Position numbers and translations under genes: made by a program | The notes under the pieces: generated by a model | What the model saw: the letters and a program-made list of their open reading frames with translations, nothing else | Databases searched by the model: none | Told to the model about the DNA's origin: nothing | Part shown: positions 48,785-57,204 of the stretch, one piece after another | How the letters are laid out: every line of letters begins with the position of its first letter | Position numbering within the stretch: position 1 is the first letter of the stretch | Source: Nocardioides sp. | GTDB lineage: Bacteria; Actinomycetota; Actinomycetes; Propionibacteriales; Nocardioidaceae | Direction: 5' to 3' | DNA length: 64,000 bases | Assembly: GCF_030019515.1 (NCBI RefSeq) | Contig: NZ_JASEEQ010000013.1 | Span: 87,663-151,662, forward strand

Positions 48785-50242
48785 ATGGACTACAAGGTCG
48801 CCGACCTCAGCCTCGCCGACTACGGCCGGACCGAGATCACCCTCGCCGAGCACGAGATGCCGGGTCTGATGGCGATGCGCGAGCGCTACTCCGAGAGCAA
48901 GCCGCTCGCCGGCGCCCGGATCGCCGGCTCGCTGCACATGACGATCCAGACCGCGGTCCTGATCGAGACGCTGGTCGCGCTCGGCGCCGAGGTGCGCTGG
49001 GCCTCCTGCAACATCTTCTCCACCCAGGACCACGCGGCCGCCGCGATCGCGGTCGGCCCCGGCGGGACCCCCGAGGACCCGCAGGGCGTCCCCGTCTTCG
49101 CCTGGAAGGGCGAGACGCTGGAGGAGTACTGGTGGTGCACCCAGCAGATCCTCGACTGGCCTGCCAAGGACGGGCAGAGCCAGCTGCCGAACATGATCCT
49201 CGACGACGGTGGCGACGCCACCCTGCTCGTGCACCTCGGGGTCCAGGCCGAGAAGACCGGCCAGGCGCCCGACCCCGCCTCCGCCGCCGGCACGGAGCAG
49301 CGGATCGTCTTCGAGGTCCTGAACAAGGTCCTCGCGGAGAGCCCGAACCACTGGACCCCGATCGCCAACTCGATCAAGGGCGTGACCGAGGAGACCACCA
49401 CCGGCGTGCACCGTCTCTACGAGATGATGCGCGAGGGCACGCTGCTCTTCCCGGCCATCAACGTCAACGACTCGGTGACGAAGTCGAAGTTCGACAACAA
49501 GTACGGCTGCCGCCACTCGCTGATCGACGGGATCAACCGCGCCACCGACGTCCTCATCGGCGGCAAGGTCGCCGTGGTCTGCGGCTACGGGGACGTCGGC
49601 AAGGGCTGCGCGGAGTCGCTGCGCGGGCAGGGCGCCCGCGTGATCGTCACCGAGATCGACCCGATCTGCGCGCTGCAGGCGTCGATGGACGGATACCAGG
49701 TCACGACGCTCGAGGACGCGCTCCCGTACGCCGACATCGTCATCACCGCGACCGGCAACAAGGACGTCGTGACCGTCGACCACATGCGGTCGATGAAGCA
49801 CAACGCGATCGTCGGCAACATCGGTCACTTCGACAACGAGATCGACATGGCCGGCCTCGAGGCGCCGGGCGTCGCCGAGCGGAAGAACGTCAAGCCGCAG
49901 GTCGACGTGTGGACCTTCCCCGGCACCGGCTCCGAGAAGGGCAAGTCGATCATCGTGCTCTCCGAGGGCCGGCTGATGAACCTCGGCAACGCGACCGGCC
50001 ACCCGTCGTTCGTGATGTCGAACTCGTTCACCAACCAGGTGCTCGCCCAGATCGAGATCTTCACCAAGACCGAGGAGTACCCGGTCGGCGTCTACGTGCT
50101 CCCCAAGCACCTCGACGAGGAGGTCGCCCGCCTGCACCTCGACGCGCTCGGTGTGAAGCTCACCCGGCTCACCGACGACCAGGCCGCCTACCTCGGCGTC
50201 GACGCCGCCGGACCGTACAAGCCCGACCAGTACCGGTACTGA
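48785..50242 (+). CDS. ahcY: Adenosylhomocysteinase
   Basis: This NAD-dependent enzyme splits S-adenosylhomocysteine into adenosine and homocysteine, clearing the product of SAM methylations. The 485-residue protein has the actinobacterial insertion after residue 95. NAD site VVCGYGDVGKGCAESLRGQGARV, the substrate segment NSVTKSKFDN-like SVTKSKFDNKYGCRHSLIDGI, and the C-terminal KPDQYRY used across the dimer are present. The ATG has GAGGAG 6-7 nt upstream. The 119-bp leader shows TACGCT at 48700-48705 as a possible -10 box but no clear riboswitch fold. Confidence 0.96.
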   Translation: MDYKVADLSLADYGRTEITLAEHEMPGLMAMRERYSESKPLAGARIAGSLHMTIQTAVLIETLVALGAEVRWASCNIFSTQDHAAAAIAVGPGGTPEDPQGVPVFAWKGETLEEYWWCTQQILDWPAKDGQSQLPNMILDDGGDATLLVHLGVQAEKTGQAPDPASAAGTEQRIVFEVLNKVLAESPNHWTPIANSIKGVTEETTTGVHRLYEMMREGTLLFPAINVNDSVTKSKFDNKYGCRHSLIDGINRATDVLIGGKVAVVCGYGDVGKGCAESLRGQGARVIVTEIDPICALQASMDGYQVTTLEDALPYADIVITATGNKDVVTVDHMRSMKHNAIVGNIGHFDNEIDMAGLEAPGVAERKNVKPQVDVWTFPGTGSEKGKSIIVLSEGRLMNLGNATGHPSFVMSNSFTNQVLAQIEIFTKTEEYPVGVYVLPKHLDEEVARLHLDALGVKLTRLTDDQAAYLGVDAAGPYKPDQYRY

Positions 50243-50304
50243 TCGACTGCCCCGGTGACGGGGATCAGGCCCGGTCCGCACCGGCACTAGGGCAAGATGG
50301 ACCC

Positions 50305-51042
50305 ATGACTGAGCCCCTCGGTGCCCCCGCCGGCACCACGAGCGCCTCGCTCGGCGAGGGCCTCACCAGGGGCCGGATCCTGGTCGTCGACGACGATGCG
50401 TCGCTGGCCGAGATGCTGACCATCGTGCTGCGCCAGGAGGGCTTCGAGAGCCACATGGTCGCGCGCGGGGACCTGGCCATGGAGGCGTTCCGTGAGTACC
50501 GCCCCGATCTGGTGCTGCTGGACCTGATGCTGCCCGGCAAGGACGGCATCGACGTGTGCAAGGAGATCCGCGCGGAGTCCGGCGTACCCATCGTGATGCT
50601 GACCGCGAAGGGCGACACCGTCGACGTGGTCGTCGGCCTGGAGTCCGGTGCGGACGACTACGTCGTCAAGCCGTTCAAGCCCAAGGAGCTGGTGGCGCGG
50701 ATCCGGGCCCGGGTACGCCGGTTCGACGCGCCCACCCAGGAGACGCTGTCCATCGGGGACCTCACCATCGACGTCGCCGGTCACGCGGTCACCCGCGCCG
50801 GCGAGCGGATCAGCCTGACCCCGCTGGAGTTCGATCTCCTGGTGTGCCTGGCCCGCAAGCCGTGGCAGGTCTTCACCCGAGAGGTGCTCCTCGAGCAGGT
50901 CTGGGGCTACCGCCACGCGGCCGACACCCGGCTCGTGAACGTGCACGTCCAACGGCTGCGCTCCAAGGTCGAGCACGATCCCGAGAACCCCGAGATCGTG
51001 GTGACCGTCCGCGGCGTGGGGTACAAGGCCGGAACCCCGTAG
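50305..51042 (+). CDS. mtrA: Response regulator MtrA (OmpR family)
   Basis: MtrA is the essential actinobacterial regulator of cell-wall, division and replication-linked genes. The 245-residue protein has a receiver domain with Asp73 as phosphorylation site (LVLLDLMLPGKDG), the conserved Lys in YVVKPFKPKELVARI, and an OmpR winged helix with LTPLEFDLLVCLARKPWQVFTREVLLEQVWGY and VHVQRLRSKVEHDPENPEIVVTVRGVGYKAG. It carries about 17 more N-terminal residues than the M. tuberculosis protein (228). The ATG at 50305 is used because one at 50297 meets a stop at once. mtrB follows 7 bp later. Confidence 0.95.
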   Translation: MTEPLGAPAGTTSASLGEGLTRGRILVVDDDASLAEMLTIVLRQEGFESHMVARGDLAMEAFREYRPDLVLLDLMLPGKDGIDVCKEIRAESGVPIVMLTAKGDTVDVVVGLESGADDYVVKPFKPKELVARIRARVRRFDAPTQETLSIGDLTIDVAGHAVTRAGERISLTPLEFDLLVCLARKPWQVFTREVLLEQVWGYRHAADTRLVNVHVQRLRSKVEHDPENPEIVVTVRGVGYKAGTP

Positions 51043-51049
51043 GCCTGCG

Positions 51050-52684
51050 GTGCTCCACCTGCGCTCCCCGGGGAGCTCCCGCCGACTGCCGGAGTCCGTC
51101 CGCCGGGGCCTGACCTTCTGGCGGCGCTCGATCCAGGCGCGGGTGGTCGCGAGCACGCTGATCCTCTCTGCGGCCGTGGTCAGCGTCGTCGGCTGGTTCC
51201 TGCTCCAGCAGACGCGGGAGGGTCTCCTCGAGCATCGGGTGGCCGCCGTCGTCGCCGAGGCGAACGACGAGACCGCCGAGGCGAGGGACCTGCTGAAGTC
51301 CGCACCCGGCATCGACAGCGACGCCTTCGGCCAGCAGCGGTCGCTGGCCGCCACGCTGATCCAGCGCGGCGAGACGCGCGGCTTCTCGGTGGTCCTGGTC
51401 GGGCCCACGGCCCCGGGGAGCAGGATCTCCGACGGCGGCGCCAACTTCACGCGCGGCCTCGACACCGGCAGCGTCCCGGAGTCGTTGGAGGAGCACTTCG
51501 ACGACGACACTGCCACCGCGTGGACGTACACGACGATCCGCACGACCAGCACCGAGGGCGTCGTCGGCGAGCAGCCCGGCATCGCGGTCGGCTCCCAGGT
51601 GCTGCTGCCCGCCGACGCGGAGTCCTACACGCTCTACTACCTCTTCCCGCTCGACGAGCAGGAGGAGACCCTGGCGCTGGTGACCCGAGCCCTGCTGACC
51701 GCCGGGGTCCTGCTGCTCGTGCTGGTCGCCGGCATGACCTGGTTGGTGACGCGGCAGGTCGTGACGCCGATCCGACTGGCCCGCAAGGTGGCCGAGCGGC
51801 TTGCGGCGGGGCAGCTGCAGGAGCGGCTCAAGGTGTCGGGCGAGGACGACCTGGCCCGGCTGGCGACGTCGTTCAACCAGATGGCCAGCAACCTCCAGCG
51901 CCAGATCCGTCAGCTCGAGGAGCTGAGCCGGGTGCAGCGACGCTTCGTCTCCGACGTCTCCCACGAGCTGCGCACGCCGCTGACCACCGTGCGGATGGCC
52001 GGAGACGTCCTGCACGACGCCCGCCACGGCTTCGACCCGGCGACCGCGCGGGCCGCCGAGCTGCTGCAGACCGAGCTGGACCGCTTCGAGGTGCTGCTCG
52101 CCGACCTCCTGGAGATCAGCCGCTTCGACGCCGGCGCCGCGGTGCTCGAGCTCGACGACGTCAACCTCGTCGACGTGGCCCACCGCATCGTCGACGTCAC
52201 CCGACCGCTGGCCGAGCAGCGCCACGTCCGGGTGGTCGTCACGGCGCCGAGCCACGCCTGCCTGGCCGAGGCCGACGTCCGCCGGGTCGAGCGGATCGTG
52301 CGCAACCTGGTCACCAACGCCATCGACCACGCCGCCGCCGACGGCCCGGGCGCCGGCATCGTGGTGCTCGTCGCCGGCGACGACCACGCCGCCGCGATCG
52401 CGGTGCGCGACCACGGGGTCGGGCTGGCGCCGGGGGAGGCGTCGATGGTCTTCAACCGGTTCTGGCGCGCGGACCCGGCCCGCGCCCGGACCACCGGCGG
52501 CACCGGTCTCGGGCTCTCGATCGCGCTCGAGGACACCCACCTGCACGGCGGCTGGCTGCAGGCGTGGGGACGTCCGGGCGAGGGCGCCCAGTTCCGGCTG
52601 ACGCTGCCGCGCCGCGCCGGAGGCGTGCTGCGGCACAGTCCGCTCCCGCTCGTGCCCGCGGACGTGACGGAGCCGGTCTCGTGA
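51050..52684 (+). CDS. mtrB: Sensor histidine kinase MtrB
   Basis: MtrB senses the state of the envelope, likely at the septum, and phosphorylates MtrA. The 544-residue protein has transmembrane helix 1 near residues 26-48 (ARVVASTLILSAAVVSVVGWFLL), an extracytoplasmic sensor domain to about 205, helix 2 (ALLTAGVLLLVLVAGMTWLV), a HAMP linker (RKVAERLAAGQLQERLKVSGEDDLARLATSFNQMASNL), HisKA with His305 (SHELRTPLTTV) and the ATPase domain with NLVTNAIDHAA and GGTGLGLSIALED. Its stop overlaps the lpqB GTG. Length is close to that of mycobacterial MtrB (567). Confidence 0.95.
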   Translation: MLHLRSPGSSRRLPESVRRGLTFWRRSIQARVVASTLILSAAVVSVVGWFLLQQTREGLLEHRVAAVVAEANDETAEARDLLKSAPGIDSDAFGQQRSLAATLIQRGETRGFSVVLVGPTAPGSRISDGGANFTRGLDTGSVPESLEEHFDDDTATAWTYTTIRTTSTEGVVGEQPGIAVGSQVLLPADAESYTLYYLFPLDEQEETLALVTRALLTAGVLLLVLVAGMTWLVTRQVVTPIRLARKVAERLAAGQLQERLKVSGEDDLARLATSFNQMASNLQRQIRQLEELSRVQRRFVSDVSHELRTPLTTVRMAGDVLHDARHGFDPATARAAELLQTELDRFEVLLADLLEISRFDAGAAVLELDDVNLVDVAHRIVDVTRPLAEQRHVRVVVTAPSHACLAEADVRRVERIVRNLVTNAIDHAAADGPGAGIVVLVAGDDHAAAIAVRDHGVGLAPGEASMVFNRFWRADPARARTTGGTGLGLSIALEDTHLHGGWLQAWGRPGEGAQFRLTLPRRAGGVLRHSPLPLVPADVTEPVS

Positions 52685-54429
52685 GCCGCCGCGTCCCGGC
52701 CGCCCTGGCCGGGCTCCTGCTGGTGGCGCTCGTCAGTGGTTGCGTGCGGCTCCCGGACAGCGGCCCCGTGGTCGAGAGCCGGTCCGAGGGCGACGTGTCC
52801 ACCGACAGCGGGGTGTCCTTCGACCCGATGCCCCCGCAGCCGGGCGCGACCCGGACCGAGATCGTCCGCGGCTTCCTGATCGCGATGCAGAAGACCCCGA
52901 TCGGCACCAAGGTCGCCCGCGAGTTCCTGACCGCCGACGCCGCAGCGTCCTGGAACCCCCAGCAGGAGACGATCACCTACCCGCTCTCACCGACCCCGCG
53001 CGAGGCGCCGGGCGGGGTGGCGATCGCCCTCGCCGACGCCGACCACCTCGACAGCCGCGGCGCGTGGCGCGGGTCGCTGCCCCAGGGGCGGCGTACGGTC
53101 ACCTTCCCGATGTCGCTGGAGAAGGGCGAGTGGCGCATCGCGGGGCTGCCCGACGCGCTGATCGTCCCCGAGGACTGGTTCCAGCAGTACTACCGCCAGG
53201 TCTCCCTGTACTTCTTCGACCCCACCGCCTCGATCCTCGTCCCCGAGCCGGCGTTCGTGCCCCGCGGCGACCAGCTCGCCTCCGCCCTCACCCAGGCGCT
53301 GCTGCTCGGACCCTCCCCGGGACTGGAGCGGGTGGCCCAGAGCTTCATCCCGCCCGGGCTCGAGGTGACCGTCGGGGTGACGGTCTCCGACGACGGCGTG
53401 GCCGACATCCTGCTGTCCGGAGAGGTCGGCACGCTGACGGCGGACACGACCGAGATGCTGCTGGCGCAGCTGGCGTGGACGCTGCGCCAGGAGCCCGCGA
53501 TCAAGAGCATCAAGCTGTCGGTGAACGGCAACCCGGTCCCGCTGCCGGGCGGTGTCTCGTCGTACCGCGTCGACGGCGGCGCGCAGTTCGATCCGGCCGG
53601 CTTCCAGGCCAGCCCGCTGCTCTACGGCCTGCGGCACGGCGGTGTCGTCTCCGGCACCCCTACGGGCCTGGCCCCCGTCGAGGGCGCGCTCGCCGGTCCC
53701 GACCTGGACCTGCGCTCGATCGGCGTCAGCCTCGACGCGGAGTCGGTCGCGGGCATCGCCGCGGACGGCAGCGCGGTGCAGGTCGGCGAGCTCGGTGCCG
53801 GGGAAGGCGCGCGGGTGCGGACCGTCGTCAGCGGTGGACACAACTTCCTCAAGCCGGCCTGGGACTTCGCCGGGCGAATGTGGCTGGTCGACCGCACCCC
53901 GCGCGGGGCTCGCGTCGCCTACGTCCAGGGGACCCGGGTCCGCCCGCTGGAGGTCCCCGGCGTCTCCGGGAAGCAGGTCCGGTCGTTCCTCGTCTCGCGC
54001 GACGGCAGCCGATTGGTGGCCGTGGTCCACAGGAACGGCGGCGACGAGCTGGTCGTCAGCCGGATCGAGCACGGCGGCACGGGCAGGGTGCTCGGTGCGA
54101 CCCGAGCGACGCGGATCGGGACCGGGGTCGACGCGCCGCTGCCGGTTCGTGCGATCGCCTGGCGCAGCGCCACCAGCGTGGCCGTGCTCAACCCGCCGGT
54201 GACGACCTCGCTGGCCTCGATCGGGCTGGCCTCGGTGGACGGCTCGCCGTCGAGCCAGGAGCCCTCGTCGGTGACCGTGGAGGGCCGACTGGTCGCGCTG
54301 GTCGGGTCGCCCGCGGGCGACGAGCCCGTGTACGGACTGACCCGGACGGGCCTCGTCGACATCGGCAGCTCCGACCAGCGGGTGACGCCGCTGCCCAAGG
54401 GGATCACGGACCTCGGCTACGTGGGCTGA
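52681..54429 (+). CDS. lpqB: Lipoprotein LpqB, MtrAB accessory protein
   Basis: LpqB is an exported lipoprotein that binds the MtrB sensor domain and tunes MtrA phosphorylation. The 582-residue protein has a lipobox LVSGC with the lipid-bearing Cys21, a GerMN-type domain (about residues 195-330, including ASALTQALLLGPSPGLERVAQS and LLAQLAWTLRQEPAIKSIKLSVNG) and a C-terminal beta-propeller of the LpqB type (from about 350; FAGRMWLVDRTPRGARVAYV and later blades). The GTG overlaps the mtrB stop, giving the standard mtrA-mtrB-lpqB operon. Confidence 0.95.
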   Translation: MSRRVPAALAGLLLVALVSGCVRLPDSGPVVESRSEGDVSTDSGVSFDPMPPQPGATRTEIVRGFLIAMQKTPIGTKVAREFLTADAAASWNPQQETITYPLSPTPREAPGGVAIALADADHLDSRGAWRGSLPQGRRTVTFPMSLEKGEWRIAGLPDALIVPEDWFQQYYRQVSLYFFDPTASILVPEPAFVPRGDQLASALTQALLLGPSPGLERVAQSFIPPGLEVTVGVTVSDDGVADILLSGEVGTLTADTTEMLLAQLAWTLRQEPAIKSIKLSVNGNPVPLPGGVSSYRVDGGAQFDPAGFQASPLLYGLRHGGVVSGTPTGLAPVEGALAGPDLDLRSIGVSLDAESVAGIAADGSAVQVGELGAGEGARVRTVVSGGHNFLKPAWDFAGRMWLVDRTPRGARVAYVQGTRVRPLEVPGVSGKQVRSFLVSRDGSRLVAVVHRNGGDELVVSRIEHGGTGRVLGATRATRIGTGVDAPLPVRAIAWRSATSVAVLNPPVTTSLASIGLASVDGSPSSQEPSSVTVEGRLVALVGSPAGDEPVYGLTRTGLVDIGSSDQRVTPLPKGITDLGYVG

Positions 54430-54486
54430 TCCACAGGCCCCGCCCCGCCCGGTTGAGCCCCAGGGCGGGACCTGCTGCGATCGAGC

Positions 54487-55260
54487 ATGCTCCGTGACGT
54501 CCTCGACGGCTCCCTCGACCTCCTGCTCGGCGGCTCGTGCGTCGGCTGCGCCCGGCCGGGCCGGGCGCTGTGCGAGGCGTGTGCCGCGATCCTGCCCGAC
54601 GTGGGACGACCGGCGTGGCCCACGCCCGCGCCCGCCGGGCTGGTGGCGCCCTGGGCGGTCGCGGCGTACGCCGGCACCGTCCGCGCGATGGTGCTCGCCC
54701 ACAAGGAGCGCCGGATGCTGTCGCTCGGCGGACCGCTCGGCCGGCTGCTGGCCCGGTCCGTCGCGTCCGGGCTGGCCGGTCTCGACGGCCCGGACGGCCC
54801 GGTCGTGCTGGTGCCGGTGCCCTCGCGCCCGGGCGCGGTGCGCACGCGGGGCCACGATCCCACCTGGTCGATGACCGCCCGGGCCGCCGGCCTCGCCCGG
54901 GCCGCGGGACAGGACGTGGTGGCGATGCGGCTGCTGCGCAGCCGGGCCGGGGTGCTCGACCAGGCCGGACTCGATGCCGGCGCGCGAGCCGCCAACCTAG
55001 CCGGTTCCATGCACTGCCCGGCCGCCTCGCTGCGCCGCCTGCGGGGGCGCCGGCCACGGGTCCACCTCGTGGTGTGCGACGACGTGATCACCACCGGATC
55101 GACCGCTCGCGAGGCCCAGCGCGCGCTCGAGTCGGTGGGTCTCTCGGTGGTCGCGGTGGCGGCCGTCGCGGCCACGCCGCGGCGTGGCTCGCCGACCCGG
55201 CCGGACCCCCCGGGCGTCCTGGGACCTCGGTCCCTTTTGAATGCCGAGGGGTTCGACTAA
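54487..55260 (+). CDS. ComF family phosphoribosyltransferase-fold protein
   Basis: This 257-residue protein has an N-terminal four-cysteine zinc ribbon (CVGCARPGRALCEAC, residues 18-32) and a type I phosphoribosyltransferase domain with the PRPP loop VHLVVCDDVITTGSTARE near residue 195 and VPVPSRPGAVRTRGHD-like substrate loop near 118. ComF aids DNA uptake in competent bacteria; the actinobacterial counterpart (Rv3242c) beside lpqB has no proven role. Its 3' end carries a likely promoter for the following structured leader. Confidence 0.9.
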   Translation: MLRDVLDGSLDLLLGGSCVGCARPGRALCEACAAILPDVGRPAWPTPAPAGLVAPWAVAAYAGTVRAMVLAHKERRMLSLGGPLGRLLARSVASGLAGLDGPDGPVVLVPVPSRPGAVRTRGHDPTWSMTARAAGLARAAGQDVVAMRLLRSRAGVLDQAGLDAGARAANLAGSMHCPAASLRRLRGRRPRVHLVVCDDVITTGSTAREAQRALESVGLSVVAVAAVAATPRRGSPTRPDPPGVLGPRSLLNAEGFD

Positions 55261-55263
55261 CGT
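55235..55263 (+). promoter_or_regulatory. Likely promoter of the raiA-type RNA/hpf transcript
   Basis: TTTTGA (55235-55240) and TAACGT (55258-55263) are 17 bp apart, overlapping the end of comF. Transcription would start near 55270, giving an approximately 405-nt leader before hpf. Confidence 0.5.
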
Positions 55264-55269
55264 CTGTGC

Positions 55270-55660
55270 ATGGAGTCCGTCCGGGTCCGTGGTTGCGTCG
55301 TCGGGACGCCCGGGTCCACCCGGAGGTCCAGTCGGCAAGCCGATGCCAGTCGCAGGCGAAACGGTCCACGTAAGGTGGCTCCCGCCGTTCTCCGGTGGGA
55401 GCGCCGATCACGGTGCGGCTTAGTGGTAAGTCCTGCCTCGTCCCCGTCGCCAGATGCGGCGCAGGTCGGGAGAAGGTCAGTAGTGGCAGTCAAGCTGCGA
55501 GCACCTCAGCAGGCGGTTGTGGGGTCGAAGACCAGGTCGGCCGGACGGACTCCTCTCTCAACCTCGAGCACCGGACCCCTCCTGAGCAGGGGTGCCGGGG
55601 CCTCGGCCTGCCCGCAGGAGGGCGCGCTCGGGGGCTGATCAACGCTGAAACCAACTGTGC
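55270..55660 (+). ncRNA. Likely raiA-motif structured RNA upstream of hpf
   Basis: The 414-bp gap between comF and hpf (raiA) has no credible gene and shows dense stem-loops. The clearest are a 9-bp stem at 55378-55386/55394-55402 (one G-U pair, 7-nt loop), CCAC/GTGG at 55366-55369/55375-55378, CCGG-rich pairing at 55310-55323, and ACCCCT/AGGGGT close to 55576-55594. Purine-rich unpaired stretches (GGCGAAACGG, TTAGTGGTAAG) sit between them. The raiA RNA class is known from Firmicutes and Actinobacteria, commonly just upstream of raiA/hpf, about 200 nt long. The core here is probably 55270-55480; the 3' limit is uncertain. No covariance search could be run. Confidence 0.65.
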
Positions 55661-55674
55661 AACGGGAGGTTCAC

Positions 55675-56295
55675 ATGGAAGTTGTGGTCACCGGTCGTCA
55701 TTGCGAGCTGTCGGACAGGTTCCGCAGTCACGTCGACGAGAAGCTGGGGAAGCTCGAGAAGCATGACCATCGCATCATCCGCGTGAACGTGGAGGTGGAG
55801 TGTGAGCGGAACCCGCGCCAGGCGGACCGCGCCGTACGTCTCCAGCTGACCGCGCTGTCCAAGGGCCCGGTCATCCGGGCCGAGGCGATGGCCGCGGACA
55901 AGATGGCGGCCCTGGACCTCGCGCTGGACAAGATGGCGGCCCAGATGCGCCGTGCGTCCGACCGGCGGCGCGTGCACCGCGGACGGCGCACCCCGGTGTC
56001 GGTCGGGCAGGCGCTGGCGGACACGGCGGACGCGACGGGTGCCACGGACGAGCAGGTGACCACCCACGAGCGGCGGGTGGGGCCGATCGACGTGGCCGGC
56101 GACGGCCCGCTGGTGGTCCGGGAGAAGACCCACACCGCGAGCCCGATGACCCTCGACCAGGCCCTCTACGAGATGGAGCTCGTCGGTCACGACTTCTACC
56201 TGTTCGTCGACAAGGAGAACGACCGTCCGTCGGTCGTCTACCGCAGGCACGGCTACGACTACGGAGTGATCTCCCTGGACCTCGAGACGTCCTGA
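55675..56295 (+). CDS. hpf: Ribosome hibernation promoting factor, long form
   Basis: This protein (also RaiA/YvyD type) binds the 30S decoding region and pairs ribosomes into inactive 100S dimers in stress or rest. The 206-residue protein has the N-terminal S30AE domain (MEVVVTGRHCELSDRFRSHVDEKLGKLEKHDHRI to about 105), a variable linker, and the C-terminal dimerisation domain (SPMTLDQALYEMELVGHDFYLFVDKEN to GVISLD, about 150-203). GGGAGGT precedes the ATG at 55675. The very long structured leader is probably how it is controlled. A strong terminator follows. Confidence 0.95.
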   Translation: MEVVVTGRHCELSDRFRSHVDEKLGKLEKHDHRIIRVNVEVECERNPRQADRAVRLQLTALSKGPVIRAEAMAADKMAALDLALDKMAAQMRRASDRRRVHRGRRTPVSVGQALADTADATGATDEQVTTHERRVGPIDVAGDGPLVVREKTHTASPMTLDQALYEMELVGHDFYLFVDKENDRPSVVYRRHGYDYGVISLDLETS

Positions 56296-56320
56296 GGCGA
56301 CGAGCTGGTCCGGGCTGACC

Positions 56321-56354
56321 CGGCCGGGGTGGCCCGAACGGGCCACCCCGGCCG
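56321..56354 (+). terminator. Hairpin terminator after hpf, 15-bp perfect stem
   Basis: Arms 56321-56335 and 56340-56354 pair perfectly around the tetraloop GAAC, 25 bp after the hpf stop. Confidence 0.85.
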
Positions 56355-56423
56355 CTCGCGTCACCACCCGGATATGCAGCCTGGGGGGCCTGATCGTGCC
56401 ATGATGCGGTGGTGGGAGACGCA

Positions 56424-57095
56424 ATGACCGACGTCGGACGGGAACCGATCCGGGTGCTCGTGGTCGATGACCAGGAGCTGTTCCGTCGAGGCCTGACGAT
56501 GCTGCTCGGCCTCGAGACCGGCATCGAGGTGGTCGGCGAGGCCGGCGACGGCGTCGAGGGCACCACGCTCGCCGAGACCGCGGCACCCGACGTCGTGCTC
56601 CTGGACATCCGGATGCCGAGGCGGTCCGGGATCGAGGCCTGCCTGGCGATCAAGGAGGCCGTCCCGTCGGCGAAGATCGTGATGCTGACGGTCTCCGATG
56701 AGGAGGCCGACCTCTACGAGGCGGTCAAGAGCGGTGCCTCCGGCTACCTGCTCAAGGACTCCTCGATCGAGGAGGTCGCGCAGGCGGTCCGCGTGGTCGC
56801 GGACGGCCAGTCGCTGATCAGCCCGTCGATGGCCGTGAAGCTGATCGACGAGTTCAAGCAGATGTCGCGCCCCGAGCGCGACCACGTCCCGGGTCTGCGA
56901 CTCACAGAGCGCGAGCTCGAGGTCCTGCGCCTGGTCGCGAAGGGGATGAACAACCGGGAGATCGCCAAGGAGCTGTTCATCAGCGAGAACACGGTCAAGA
57001 ACCACGTGCGCAACATCTTGGAGAAGCTCCAGCTGCACTCGCGCATGGAGGCCGTGATGTATGCCGTCAAGGAGAAGCTGCTCGAGTTGCCTTAG
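56424..57095 (+). CDS. NarL/FixJ-family response regulator
   Basis: This 223-residue regulator has a receiver domain with Asp61 as phosphorylation site (VVLLDIRMPRRSG) and the Lys of SGYLLKDSSIEEVAQAVRVV, and a LuxR-type helix-turn-helix at the C-terminus (LTERELEVLRLVAKGMNNREIAKELFISENTVKNHVRNILEKLQLHSRMEAV). The ATG at 56424 has GGTGGGAG about 6 nt upstream; upstream GTGs at 56409 and 56412 are also in frame. No cognate kinase is adjacent. It is divided from hpf by a strong terminator, so it is its own unit. Confidence 0.92.
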   Translation: MTDVGREPIRVLVVDDQELFRRGLTMLLGLETGIEVVGEAGDGVEGTTLAETAAPDVVLLDIRMPRRSGIEACLAIKEAVPSAKIVMLTVSDEEADLYEAVKSGASGYLLKDSSIEEVAQAVRVVADGQSLISPSMAVKLIDEFKQMSRPERDHVPGLRLTERELEVLRLVAKGMNNREIAKELFISENTVKNHVRNILEKLQLHSRMEAVMYAVKEKLLELP

Positions 57096-57137
57096 CGCCG
57101 GCGCCAACCGGGTGCCGGCGCGTCCTCAGCGCCCACG

Positions 57138-57191
57138 GCGTCCAGGGCGTCCAGGGCGTCCAGGGCGTCCAGGGCGTCCAGGGCGTCCAGG
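57138..57191. repeat. 9-bp tandem repeat, six exact copies
   Basis: The unit GCGTCCAGG repeats six times in the 109-bp gap between two convergent genes. It lies outside both reading frames, although in another frame it would read as Leu-Asp-Ala repeats. Confidence 0.9.
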
Positions 57192-57204
57192 GCGGCGCCG
57201 GGGG

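Noticed and set aside
55270..55638. 122-residue open frame in the comF-hpf gap
   Set aside because: It lacks a ribosome binding site, has random Arg/Ser-rich composition and lies over the stem-loops of the probable raiA RNA.
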